Shown one piece after another: positions 37,239 to 46,118 of a stretch of DNA of 64,000 nucleotides. Each line of letters begins with the position of its first letter. Positions within the stretch are counted from its first letter, which is position 1. This stretch comes from Ancylobacter oerskovii (GTDB lineage: Bacteria; Pseudomonadota; Alphaproteobacteria; Rhizobiales; Xanthobacteraceae). The notes beneath the pieces are model-generated. The model was not told the DNA's origin. It was given only the letters and a program-made list of their open reading frames with translations, and ran no database searches. A program made the translations under genes and the position numbers. Location: the NCBI RefSeq assembly GCF_018390555.1, contig NZ_JAHBGB010000044.1, forward strand, positions 337,424 through 401,423, read 5' to 3'.

Positions 37239-39710
37239 TCATTCGGACGAGGAATCGCCGACGCCGGTGGAGAAGCCGACCGTTCCGAGCGTGCGCAGGG
37301 TGAGGGTCAGCAGCACGGTGTCGACGCGCTCGCGGTTGCCGCTCTCGGTATAGTCCGACTTGTAGCTCAGGGTGATGCCGAAACACTCATCCATGTAGCT
37401 GATGCCGAACAGCGTGTAGTCGATCTCGTCGACCTGGAAATTGTAGCGGGCGGCGGCCTGCAGGCTCCAGTTCTGGTCGATCTTGTAGGTGCCGGTGCCG
37501 AGGACGCCTTCGCGCTGCTCGTAATAGCCGAGCAGGGGCTGCGCGGCATAAAGGCCGTAGATGGCACCGACCGTCAGCTTGTCGATGGTGGCGCGGCCCT
37601 CGACCTCATACCGCTCGACCGACCAGTCCGATTCGTCGAAGCGGAAACGGTTGATCAGCGCAAAATTCTGCGTCGGCGCGTAATAGAGGCGCGCCACATA
37701 GTCGGACAGGTCGTCATCGAGGCCCGATTGCGCGCCGGTATTGGCCATGTCGTAGATGGCGTAGGAGTTCTGGCCGGCAAACTGGTAGGACTGGCCGATG
37801 AGGGCGTTCACCTGACCCACGCCGTTGATGAAGGCGTTGTACTGAATGCCGTAATTGACGCGCGAGCCGCCTTCGACCCGGTCATAGCCCGAATATTTGT
37901 TGATCTCGAACAGATTGGTGTCGTCGAAGATCAGGCTCTGGGCGTCTTCGTTCGGGAACTTGCCGATATCGGTCTCGTTCGGCCGCACCACCACCTGCGC
38001 GATCGGCTCGATGGTCTGGGTGCCCCACTTCTCCACCGACATGAAGGGGTAGCGGTATTCGAAGCCGACGGCGGGCATGGCGCGGACGAGCGACTGGTCG
38101 TTGTTCGCGAGCCAGGGATAGTCCTGCTCCTCGGCCTGCACCGAGGCGACGTCCACCTGGGCGTTGAGGAAGGGCGTCCATATCTGGCCGGCGTCGTCGA
38201 TGAAGGTGCGGCGCCAGTTGGCCACGCCCGACAGGCGGGTATAGGTGCCGGCCATGCCGCGCATCAGGCAGTCCTGCCGCTGCTGCGCCGGATCGGCGCT
38301 GATCGCGGAGAGGTCGCACGCATTGGTTGCGCCCTGGGAGTATTGCGGCATGGCAAACGCGGCGGAGGTGGCGCGCAGGTCCGCTTCATCCCGGGTGAGG
38401 GTGGTGAAGTTGATGTCGTAGCTGAACTCGCCGCCGAACACCGACTGGCCGAGGGTCTTGCTGTAGTCCAGCACCCCGACGACCGGCTGCTGGTCCTGGA
38501 CGTCATATTCCGTGAGGCCCTGGAAATACATGGCCCTCATGTCGAAATAGGACCGGTCGCCCTGACCCACGAGGTAGATCTGGGAGGTGACCTCCTTCAC
38601 GTTGTCCTCGATGAACTTGTAGTCCTCGAGGAACGTCTTGTCCGAGGTCAGCCAGCCATCCCAGCCCCAGTACCAGTTCTGGTTGATGTTGAAGCGGCCA
38701 TGCGTTTCCACGAAGCCGCGATCGTCGCGATAGCCGGGCGTGTCGAGGAAGGCGTCCTTGTCCTGCTGGTTGATCCAGGCGCCACGCACGCTGTAGGTGC
38801 CGGTTTCGAGCCGATGACGGAACTCGGCATCGAGCACGACGCCCTGCTTGGAGACGATCAGCGGCGAGAACGTCACGTCCATATTGGGCGCGATGTTCCA
38901 GAAATAGGGGATGGTCCCGCCGAAGCCGATCTCCGACGAGTTGATGAATTGCGGCATCAGGAAGCCGGACTTGCGCTTAACGGTCGGGTCCGGCGCTTCC
39001 ATATAGGGCACCCATGCTATCGGAACGCCAAGGAATTCCAGGCTGGCGTTCTGGAAATAGATGGTCTGCTCCTTCTCCTTGTGAATGATGCGCGCCGCCT
39101 TGATCTGCCACAGCGGCGGCTTGGTGGTGTCCGTCTTGCACGGTTCGCAGGGCGTGTAGGCGCCGCTGGTCAGAACCGTGGTGTCACCGCCCTCGCGGTC
39201 GGCGCGGGCCGCCGCGAAATGCAGGTTGTCCGGCGTGTCGATGCGCAGCGAGTTGACGAAGCCATCGGCGAAGTTTTCCGACAGGTTGAGATTGTCGGCG
39301 GCGATGATCTTGCCGTCCTTGTCCTTCAGCCGAACGCCGCCCTCCGCCTTCAGGCGGTTGTTGGCGCGGTCGTAGACGACGCGCTTCGCTTCCAGCACGG
39401 CGCCGTCGTAATAGATCTGGACGTTGCCGTCGGCGATGACCTCGTTGCGGTTGTAGTCGTAGACGAGCTCGTCCGCCGTCACCAGCATCTTGGCGTTGGG
39501 ATCGGTCTGGCGCTGGGTGAGCAACTCGCCCGCCGCGGCCGAGCTGGGCGTGGCCGGCTGCTGGGCCAAGGCTCCGCCCGCCGGAACGAGGACGCCCAGC
39601 GCACTGCACAAGATCGTTGAGAACAGCCAACCGGCGCGGCGCCTGCGATGTCCGTCGGACACCGGGGTGACCTCGCCAATGTAGCCGGCTGGTACGCGGC
39701 CGACCTTCAT
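37239..39710 (-). CDS. lptD: LPS-assembly protein LptD
   Basis: LptD is the outer-membrane beta-barrel that inserts lipopolysaccharide at the cell surface with LptE. The 823 residues have a signal peptide, an OstA/LptA-like beta-jellyroll domain (MLVTADELVYDYNRNEVIADGNVQIYY, residues ~70-200) and a large C-terminal barrel domain (GFLMPQFINSSEIGFGGTIPYFWNIAPNMDVTFSPLIVSKQGVVLDAEFRHRL onward). Cysteines at CEPC, a central pair and one near the C-terminus could form the disulfides needed for function. The ATG overlaps the lptG stop as ATGA; an upstream in-frame start is less likely. It is followed by the SurA-like gene. Confidence 0.95.
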   Translation of the reverse strand: MKVGRVPAGYIGEVTPVSDGHRRRRAGWLFSTILCSALGVLVPAGGALAQQPATPSSAAAGELLTQRQTDPNAKMLVTADELVYDYNRNEVIADGNVQIYYDGAVLEAKRVVYDRANNRLKAEGGVRLKDKDGKIIAADNLNLSENFADGFVNSLRIDTPDNLHFAAARADREGGDTTVLTSGAYTPCEPCKTDTTKPPLWQIKAARIIHKEKEQTIYFQNASLEFLGVPIAWVPYMEAPDPTVKRKSGFLMPQFINSSEIGFGGTIPYFWNIAPNMDVTFSPLIVSKQGVVLDAEFRHRLETGTYSVRGAWINQQDKDAFLDTPGYRDDRGFVETHGRFNINQNWYWGWDGWLTSDKTFLEDYKFIEDNVKEVTSQIYLVGQGDRSYFDMRAMYFQGLTEYDVQDQQPVVGVLDYSKTLGQSVFGGEFSYDINFTTLTRDEADLRATSAAFAMPQYSQGATNACDLSAISADPAQQRQDCLMRGMAGTYTRLSGVANWRRTFIDDAGQIWTPFLNAQVDVASVQAEEQDYPWLANNDQSLVRAMPAVGFEYRYPFMSVEKWGTQTIEPIAQVVVRPNETDIGKFPNEDAQSLIFDDTNLFEINKYSGYDRVEGGSRVNYGIQYNAFINGVGQVNALIGQSYQFAGQNSYAIYDMANTGAQSGLDDDLSDYVARLYYAPTQNFALINRFRFDESDWSVERYEVEGRATIDKLTVGAIYGLYAAQPLLGYYEQREGVLGTGTYKIDQNWSLQAAARYNFQVDEIDYTLFGISYMDECFGITLSYKSDYTESGNRERVDTVLLTLTLRTLGTVGFSTGVGDSSSE

Positions 39711-40822
39711 CCGTCCTCCCGGTGAAGCAGGATGAGAACCCCCATCAATGCCCCAACGACTGCTGGAAACCACGCTGCGATAATGGGATGCACGATCCCA
39801 ACCTCACCGAGATCCTCGGCGAGCTTGGTCGCTACATAAAGCAGAAAGCCCGCGGCCACGCCACCGAGAATCGTCTGGCCGATGCCGCCGAAACGGAAGA
39901 CGCGCAGGCTGACGGAGGCGGCGATGAGGACCATCGCCAGCAGGAGAGCCGGCCGTGCCAGCAGGCTTTGATATTGCAACCGATAGCGTTCGGCGCCGAA
40001 ACCGACGCGCGTCGCGGCCTCGATGGCCTGCGGCAGATCCCAGAACGAGACGGTCTCGCTCTGCAGCGTCTCCTGCACCTGATCGGGGGTGAGATTGGTT
40101 GCGACCATGTAGGTTTCGTAGTTCTGAATGCCTATCGTGGGGGTGAGCACCCGCGCCTCGTTGAGACGCCAGGCCCCCGCTTCCAGGACGGCGTTGCGCG
40201 CCTCGATCCGTTCGATCAGCTTTCCATCGGAACCAAACAAGAAGACGTTAACGCCGGATAATTGGCGTCCGCCTCCGGTCTGGGCGGCGGCCTCGATGAT
40301 GGCCTGCCCGTCGACGCTCTGCTGGCGAATCCAGAAGCCGCTGTTGGTCGAGGCGAACAGGCCGGTCTGGCGGTTGAAGATCTCCGCTTCGATGCGATTC
40401 GCCCGCTCCTTGAACTCCGCCGAGATCGGGTTGTAGAGCGTGGTCGAGAGGATCCCGAGCACGATCGCGCAGATGGCTGCCGGCGAGATGAACTGCCACG
40501 CCGAAATCCCGGCGGCGCGTGCCACCACCAGCTCCAGACGCCGCGACAGGGTGAGGAAGGTGCCGATGGCGCCGAACAGCACGGCGAAGGGCAGCAACTG
40601 CTCGGTGAAGAACGGCGCCCGGTAGATGGTGAGGAGGAACAGGGTCAGCGTGTCGATGTCCCTCTCGCCCACGCGCCGCGACATCTCGAGGAAGTCGATG
40701 AGCATGATGAGGAACACGCAGCCGAAGAAGATGCCGAGCACCGAGCTCAGGAAGCGGCGCGCAAAATAGAGTCCGAGCGTGCGTCCGATCACCGCATCGC
40801 TCCGATCGTCCGAGTGACACAC
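39707..40822 (-). CDS. lptG: LPS export ABC transporter permease LptG
   Basis: LptG is one of two permeases of the LptB2FG transporter that extracts LPS from the inner membrane. The 371 residues show the YjgP/YjgQ topology: three N-terminal helices (GLYFARRFLSSVLGIFFGCVFLIMLIDFLE), a periplasmic jellyroll, then three helices at the C-terminus. It follows lptF by 6 bases and overlaps lptD, so the operon contains both permeases and the outer-membrane partner. lptB is not in the window. Confidence 0.94.
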   Translation of the reverse strand: MCHSDDRSDAVIGRTLGLYFARRFLSSVLGIFFGCVFLIMLIDFLEMSRRVGERDIDTLTLFLLTIYRAPFFTEQLLPFAVLFGAIGTFLTLSRRLELVVARAAGISAWQFISPAAICAIVLGILSTTLYNPISAEFKERANRIEAEIFNRQTGLFASTNSGFWIRQQSVDGQAIIEAAAQTGGGRQLSGVNVFLFGSDGKLIERIEARNAVLEAGAWRLNEARVLTPTIGIQNYETYMVATNLTPDQVQETLQSETVSFWDLPQAIEAATRVGFGAERYRLQYQSLLARPALLLAMVLIAASVSLRVFRFGGIGQTILGGVAAGFLLYVATKLAEDLGEVGIVHPIIAAWFPAVVGALMGVLILLHREDG

Positions 40823-40828
40823 ATGCGG

Positions 40829-41986
40829 TCAGTTCACCGTCTCGCGCACGACGCGCTGGGCGAGGGTATCGAGCCGGCGGCGAATCGCCTCCGGCATCCG
40901 CGGCTTGAAGCGGCCGCTGAGCGACAGCACCGAACCGGCGATGACGAGAATCGGCACGAGATAGACGAACGGCACCAGGCCGGCATTGTTGCGTACCTGC
41001 TGGATGAGGCCGAAGCTGAGCACCTGCAGCGTGATGACGAACGGCGCCGTCGCCGCAAGGGCGAGTCCGCGTCCTTCCCGCGTGGTGCGCGGCTCGGCGA
41101 GCGCGGCGACCGCGATGCCAAAGAAGGCGAGCACATAGAGCGGCAGCGACAATCGCCGGTGGATTTCCTCGGTGAAGCGTCCCGGATCCGTCTTGAAGGC
41201 CGGGTCGTCGGCCGCCGGGTGGAGCAGTTCGCGGAAGCTGCGCTCCGGCGCGCGATAGACGGGGTTGTCGCTACCGGCGGTAAAGGGCGACAGATCGAAG
41301 GCGTAGCGCTGGAACTCGACGACGTTGCTGTCCTGCTTGCCGGGCGTGCGGCGGTGGATAGCGCCGTCCTCGAGGATGAGGAAGGTGCCCTTCTCGGTGT
41401 CGACGATCTGGCCGCGATCGGCGAGATAGGTGCTGATCTCTTCCGGGTTCCGGGCGTCGTTGATGAAGATGCCGCCCAGGACGCCGGTGGTGTTGCGCTC
41501 GCGCACGTTGAACACCATGCCGGGCGCCAAGGTGGTGAAGCGTCCGGGCTGGGCGATGAAGGCCACCACGTCCGCGCGCACGCGCGTGATCTCATATCGG
41601 AACTGGCGCAGCGCCGCCGGCACCAGCTCCATCGAAAGGGCGGTGCACAGCGCGGCGACCAGGACCGCGAGGATCACCAGCGGGCGCAGGAAGCGGACGG
41701 TGGAGATGCCGGCGGCGCTGGCGACGACGATTTCCGAATCGCTGTTCATGCGGAAAAGCGTGTGGGCCACGGCAAGGAACAGCGCGGCCGGTGCCAGCGC
41801 GAGCACCAGTGCCGGCAAGGCGAGGCTGGTGATGAAGACGAAGGCCAGGATGGTCTGGCCCTGGGTCGTCATGATGTCGAGCTCGCGCAGCGCCTGGGTG
41901 ATCCAGATCATGCCGGCGAGCACGGCCAGCGTGCCGACGAACGCCAGACCCGCCGAACGGAACACATAGCGATCAAGGCGGGTCAT
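40829..41986 (-). CDS. lptF: LPS export ABC transporter permease LptF
   Basis: LptF pairs with LptG in the inner-membrane LPS extractor. The 385 residues begin MTRLDRYVFRSAGLAFVGTLAVLAGMIWITQALRELDIMTTQGQ, the family N-terminus. They then show two more helices, a periplasmic domain (ERNTTGVLGGIFINDARNPEE...) and a C-terminal membrane half ending in an amphipathic Arg-rich tail. The ATG chosen has aggaacg upstream; the longer frame adds an unconserved basic stretch. It heads the lptF-lptG-lptD-surA-pdxA-rsmA operon and is divergent from pepA. Confidence 0.95.
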   Translation of the reverse strand: MTRLDRYVFRSAGLAFVGTLAVLAGMIWITQALRELDIMTTQGQTILAFVFITSLALPALVLALAPAALFLAVAHTLFRMNSDSEIVVASAAGISTVRFLRPLVILAVLVAALCTALSMELVPAALRQFRYEITRVRADVVAFIAQPGRFTTLAPGMVFNVRERNTTGVLGGIFINDARNPEEISTYLADRGQIVDTEKGTFLILEDGAIHRRTPGKQDSNVVEFQRYAFDLSPFTAGSDNPVYRAPERSFRELLHPAADDPAFKTDPGRFTEEIHRRLSLPLYVLAFFGIAVAALAEPRTTREGRGLALAATAPFVITLQVLSFGLIQQVRNNAGLVPFVYLVPILVIAGSVLSLSGRFKPRMPEAIRRRLDTLAQRVVRETVN

Positions 41987-42207
41987 CAACGGGCGTTCCT
42001 CATCATGCGTTCCGAAACGTCCCCCGCGACCGCCGCGCAACGCGTATGCGGCCTTCATCGCCACGATGAATAAGCGGGCTCGTCGCCCGGTGCAAATCCC
42101 GCCGCATCGGGGCTGTTAACTCCGGTCGATCACGCCACTCGTCGCCGCGCCGCGAATGGTCTAAACAGGCCGACGGCTCGAACCTGCCAGTACAAAGGTG
42201 CCCGATT

Positions 42208-43716
42208 ATGGCCGACAGCGTGAAGATCAGCTTTGCCAAGTTTCCTGCAAACCTCGAAGGCACCAGCGTGCTGCTGGCGGCTTCGGGCGCGGCGGGAGGG
42301 CGGGCGAGCCTGTCCGCCGCGGCCGAGGCGCTGGTGGCCCCCGCCGGCGATCTTCTCGAACGCGCCGGCGCCGCCGATCGCTTCGACGGCAAGAGCGGAG
42401 CGGTCCTCGATCTGCTGGCCCCCGCCGGGCTTGCCGTGCCGCGCCTTCTCGTCGTCGGGGCCGGCAAGGCGGCCGACCTGCAGCCGCTCGATTGGCTGAA
42501 GCTCGGCGGCTCCATCATGGGGCGGCTGCCGGAATCCGCAGGCGAGGTCGGCATCCTCATCGATCTTCCGGGCGTGGACGTCACCCCCCAGGCGGCCGCG
42601 GAAGTGGCGCTGGGCTTGAGGCTGCGTGCCTATTCCTTCGATCTCTACAAGACGAAGAAGAAGTCGGAGGACGCCGCCGGCAAGCTGCGCGTCACGCTCT
42701 ATGTAAAGGACGACGCCGCGGCCAAGCGGGCCTGGAAGAAGCGCGAGGGGATCGGCGAGGGCGTGGCCATCGCCCGGGACCTCGTGAACGAGCCCGCCAA
42801 CGTGCTGACGCCGACCGAGTTCGCCCGTCGCGCCGGAGACCTCGCCAAGGTGGGAGTCGACGTCGAGGTGATGGGCGAGAAGGATCTCAAGAAGCTCGGC
42901 ATGCGCGCGCTGCTCGGCGTCGGGCAGGGTTCAGACGAGGAGAGCCAGGTCGTCGTCATGCGCTGGAACGGCGGCAAGAGCGACAGCGCGCCGGTCGCCT
43001 TCATCGGCAAGGGGGTGGTGTTCGACACCGGCGGCATCTCCATCAAGCCGGCGGCCGGCATGGAGGACATGAAGGGCGACATGGCCGGCGCCGCCTGCGT
43101 GGTCGGGCTGATGCATGCGCTCGCGCGTCGCAAGGCCAAGGTGAATGCCGTCGGCGTCATCGGCCTGGTGGAGAACATGCCGGACGGCAAGGCGCAGCGC
43201 CCGGGCGACATCGTCACCTCGATGTCCGGCCAGACCATCGAGATCATCAACACCGATGCCGAGGGCCGGCTCGTGCTCGGCGATGTGCTCTGGTACGCGA
43301 AGGAGCGCTTCAAGCCGCGCTTCATGGTGGACCTCGCCACGCTCACCGGTGCCATCATGGTGGCGCTCGGCACCGAGAATGCCGGCCTGTTCTCCAATGA
43401 CGACGCGCTTGCCGCCAGCCTCCACGAGGCGGGCCAGGAGACGGGAGAGAAGGTGTGGCGCATGCCGCTCTCGCCCGAATACGACAAGCTGATCGATTCG
43501 AAATTCGCCGACATGAAGAACACCGGCGGGCGCTTCGGCGGGTCGATCACCGCCGCGCAGTTCCTCCAGCGCTTCGTCGGCACGGTGCCGTGGGCACATC
43601 TCGACATCGCCGGCACGGGCATGTCGTCGCCGCAGAGCGAGATCAATCGCAGCTGGGCTGCCGGCTGGGGGGTGCGGCTGCTCGACCAGCTGGTGGCGCG
43701 CCAGTACGAAGAGTGA
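42208..43716 (+). CDS. pepA: Leucyl aminopeptidase
   Basis: PepA is a hexameric, dinuclear-metal M17 aminopeptidase of the cytosol; in E. coli it also binds DNA. The 502 residues include the catalytic domain with [30 protein letters not shown] (metal and catalytic Lys) and the family signature [17 protein letters not shown], followed by [15 protein letters not shown]. The N-terminal domain (residues ~1-170) is typical. It is divergent from lptF and is followed 18 bases later by holC, an arrangement also found in E. coli. Confidence 0.97.
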   Translation: MADSVKISFAKFPANLEGTSVLLAASGAAGGRASLSAAAEALVAPAGDLLERAGAADRFDGKSGAVLDLLAPAGLAVPRLLVVGAGKAADLQPLDWLKLGGSIMGRLPESAGEVGILIDLPGVDVTPQAAAEVALGLRLRAYSFDLYKTKKKSEDAAGKLRVTLYVKDDAAAKRAWKKREGIGEGVAIARDLVNEPANVLTPTEFARRAGDLAKVGVDVEVMGEKDLKKLGMRALLGVGQGSDEESQVVVMRWNGGKSDSAPVAFIGKGVVFDTGGISIKPAAGMEDMKGDMAGAACVVGLMHALARRKAKVNAVGVIGLVENMPDGKAQRPGDIVTSMSGQTIEIINTDAEGRLVLGDVLWYAKERFKPRFMVDLATLTGAIMVALGTENAGLFSNDDALAASLHEAGQETGEKVWRMPLSPEYDKLIDSKFADMKNTGGRFGGSITAAQFLQRFVGTVPWAHLDIAGTGMSSPQSEINRSWAAGWGVRLLDQLVARQYEE

Positions 43717-43734
43717 GGCCGTGGAGCGGGCGTC

Positions 43735-44181
43735 GTGACGGAGGTCTTCTTCTATCACCTCAAGGAGCGCCCGCTCGAGGCGGCTCTGCCGCAACTGCTC
43801 GAAAAATGCCTCGAGCGGGGGTGGCGCTGCGTGGTGCAGGCCTCCTCGCCGGAGCGGGTCGACGCGCTGGATCAGCATTTGTGGACCTATGACGAGGCGT
43901 CCTTCCTGCCGCACGGCACCGACCGGCAGCCCGATCCGCATCGCCAGCCGGTGCTGCTGACCGATCGCGACGACAATCCCAACGGGGCGCAGGTCCGCTT
44001 CCTCGTCGAGGACGCCGTGCTCGACGATGCCTCGGCTTATGTGCGCGTGATCCACATGTTCGACGATGGCGATCCGGCGCGGATCTATCGCGCCCGGGAC
44101 AGCTGGCGGGCGGCGCGGGCCGCCGGGCACGAGGTCGCCTATTGGCAGCAGGATTCGCAGGGGCGCTGGTCACGCAAATAA
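43735..44181 (+). CDS. holC: DNA polymerase III subunit chi
   Basis: Chi links the clamp loader to single-strand-binding protein at the replication fork. The 148 residues open TEVFFYHLKERPLEAALPQLLEKCLERGWRCVVQASSPERVDALDQHLWTYDEASFLPHG, the standard HolC fold sequence, and continue through RVIHMFDDGD. The start is GTG, preceded by gtggagcggg. It follows pepA closely and is followed by the AT-rich region upstream of the porin gene. Confidence 0.94.
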   Translation: MTEVFFYHLKERPLEAALPQLLEKCLERGWRCVVQASSPERVDALDQHLWTYDEASFLPHGTDRQPDPHRQPVLLTDRDDNPNGAQVRFLVEDAVLDDASAYVRVIHMFDDGDPARIYRARDSWRAARAAGHEVAYWQQDSQGRWSRK

Positions 44182-44523
44182 GGCGGGATCGCTCGACGCC
44201 GATTACGGCGCCTTGCCGGCATGGCCGCTGGCAGCCTGTGGATGGCGTTATGGCGCCATTAATGATCGGTTAAGCTTACCCTTTGATTTAGAAAAGCTTT
44301 CCGATTTTGTCCCTTCGAGGGGCTCCTACTCCGTTGCCTCCCTGAAATTGTGTCTGAGGCGCAACACCTGCCCGCGGAATGCCCTTTCGTCGCCCAATTC
44401 CGGCACTTTGGCTTTGCGCCCCGAAACCGATTCAAACAATATCATCCGCGGATGCCGTGCTTCGCGTGCGGTGGGTCCTGACAATCGAAAACCCAACATT
44501 GATCCAATTTGGGGGAGAATGAA
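44182..44523. other. AT-rich intergenic region upstream of the porin gene
   Basis: About 340 bases without a gene. It contains a TTAA-N7-TTAA site (listed separately), two AAGCTT palindromes at 44272-44277 and 44294-44299, and a TTGATT hexamer at 44283. A good ribosome binding site (gggggag) lies at 44511-44517. The long untranslated leader implied by a promoter near 44280 is common for major porin genes, but no firm -10 was found. Confidence 0.6.
44259..44274. promoter_or_regulatory. CtrA-like box upstream of the porin gene
   Basis: TTAA-TGATCGG-TTAA matches the TTAA-N7-TTAA core of the CtrA consensus; the next base is G instead of C. It lies about 250 bases before the porin start, in AT-rich sequence where a chance match is more likely than elsewhere in the window. 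Confidence 0.35.
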
Positions 44524-45783
44524 GTGAAGACGGTCATGAAGAATATCCTGCTCGGCTCGGTCGCCGGGCTTGCGATGGTCGGGACTGCTGCGGCGGCCGA
44601 TCTGCCTGTGAAGGCGAAGGCTGCGGAATATGTGAAGATCTGCTCGACCTACGGCGCGGGCTTCTACTACATTCCCGGCACCGACACCTGCCTGAAGGTC
44701 GGCGGCTTCGTGCAGGCCGACTATTACTACCAGGACTATGACTACCTGAACAACGCGGACTTCCAGTCCTCGTACTTCCGTACCCGCGGCACGATCCGTC
44801 TGGATGCCCGCACGCAGACCGAGTACGGCACCCTGCGTTCGTTCATCGACCTGCGCGCCACCTACGGCGACGGCCTCGGCAACGTCTACGGTGACGGCGG
44901 CGACTCCACCGCGATCACCCTCGACAAGGGCTACATCCAGTTCGCTGGTTTCACCTTCGGTAAGGTGCAGTCGTTCTTCGACTACTACGCCGACAACAAC
45001 GTGTGGGGCTTCGACTCGGTCGCTCTGACCGCCGACACCAACGTGACCGCGGCTGCCTACACCGCCGACTTCGGCGGCGGCTTCACGGCCACGATCTCGA
45101 TCGAAGACGACTCTTCGCGTTCGAACGGCGACAGCATCGGCGAGATCGCTCAGCCCGACATCCCGGCGCTGATCGGCAACATCAACTACGAAGGCGAGTG
45201 GGGCGGCTTCCAGATCGCCGGCGCCATCCGCCAGCTCGACGACAGCTACTACGACCCCTTCGGCATCTCCACCAATGACTCGGTTGGTTGGGCTGTCCTC
45301 GGCGGCGTGAAGTTCAACCTGCCGACCCTCGGCGAAGGCGACACGCTGTACATCGAAGGCACCTACGGCAGCGGCGCGGTCGGCTACACCGGTATCAACG
45401 GTGGCTTCTCGACCGTTTCTGGCCAGCTGGCTCAGGACCTCTACTACAACCCGGTGAACAACACCCTCGAGTCCGGCGATGCCTGGACGATCGCGGCGGA
45501 ACTCACCCACTTCTTCACGCCCCAGGTCTTCGGCGTGCTGTACGGCAACTACGGCCAGAACAGCGTTCCGGACACCGCCTACACCTATCTCGGCTACTCC
45601 GACTTCAGCCTCTGGACCCTCGGCGGCAGCCTGAACTGGAGCCCGGTGAAGAACCTCCTCTTCGTCGCCCAGTACACCTACGCCCAGACCAGCTACGACA
45701 ACCCGGTCTACAACGACTACGGTTCGCTGATCGACAGCTCGGACAACCAGCAGGTCATCCTGTCGGTGCGTCGCACCTTCTGA
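44524..45783 (+). CDS. Major outer-membrane porin (Rhizobiales Omp2b-type)
   Basis: A 419-residue trimeric-type porin with a signal peptide (KNILLGSVAGLAMVGTAAAA) followed by DLPVKAKAAEYVKICSTYGAGFYYIPGTDTCLKVGGFVQADYYY, the hallmark N-terminus of the alphaproteobacterial porin_2 family, including the two cysteines. The rest alternates Gly- and Tyr-rich beta strands and ends in a C-terminal Phe (VRRTF), needed for barrel insertion. The start is taken as GTG at MKTVMKN, 6 bases after gggggag; an ATG four codons later is possible. A strong terminator follows. It stands as a single transcription unit. Confidence 0.94.
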   Translation: MKTVMKNILLGSVAGLAMVGTAAAADLPVKAKAAEYVKICSTYGAGFYYIPGTDTCLKVGGFVQADYYYQDYDYLNNADFQSSYFRTRGTIRLDARTQTEYGTLRSFIDLRATYGDGLGNVYGDGGDSTAITLDKGYIQFAGFTFGKVQSFFDYYADNNVWGFDSVALTADTNVTAAAYTADFGGGFTATISIEDDSSRSNGDSIGEIAQPDIPALIGNINYEGEWGGFQIAGAIRQLDDSYYDPFGISTNDSVGWAVLGGVKFNLPTLGEGDTLYIEGTYGSGAVGYTGINGGFSTVSGQLAQDLYYNPVNNTLESGDAWTIAAELTHFFTPQVFGVLYGNYGQNSVPDTAYTYLGYSDFSLWTLGGSLNWSPVKNLLFVAQYTYAQTSYDNPVYNDYGSLIDSSDNQQVILSVRRTF

Positions 45784-45806
45784 TCCTTTCTGGATCGAGT
45801 GCTTGG

Positions 45807-45839
45807 AAACCCCGGCCTTGTGCCGGGGTTTCTTTTTTT
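45807..45839 (+). terminator. Intrinsic terminator of the porin gene
   Basis: A perfect 10-base stem (aaaccccggc / gccggggttt) with a 5-base loop is followed by c and seven T residues. It starts 24 bases after the porin stop codon. Confidence 0.93.
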
Positions 45840-46118
45840 GCGGGTGACTATCCTGCGGTGTCGGCCGTGCTGTGAAGCTGTCGACAGCTGATCTGGATGT
45901 GAAGCGCCGGTGCCTTCGCCTGGGGAAGCCGTTTCCCCTATCCCCGAAGACGACAGTCTTCCGTTCGGCTCTCTCGATACCCAAGCGAGGGCCTGAAGCC
46001 CGCCCGCGCCTGCGGGACTGTCGATGCGTCCTCGGGGACCGGAGTTCCGATGCGGCTGGTTAACTAACGGTCCGGGAGAAAGAGCGGGCATCCTTCTGCA
46101 GGCCGCCCGCGCGCCGGT
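45840..46118. other. Gap between the porin terminator and the convergent ABC-F gene
   Basis: About 280 bases (335 from the porin stop) without a gene, repeat core or second terminator. A short cgaca-palindrome (tgtcgacagct) is present near 45886. Nothing else is evident. Confidence 0.5.

Noticed and set aside
36999..39620. Plus-strand 873-codon open frame opposite lptD
   Set aside because: lptD in the other strand has signal peptide, domains and operon context. The plus-strand frame has none.
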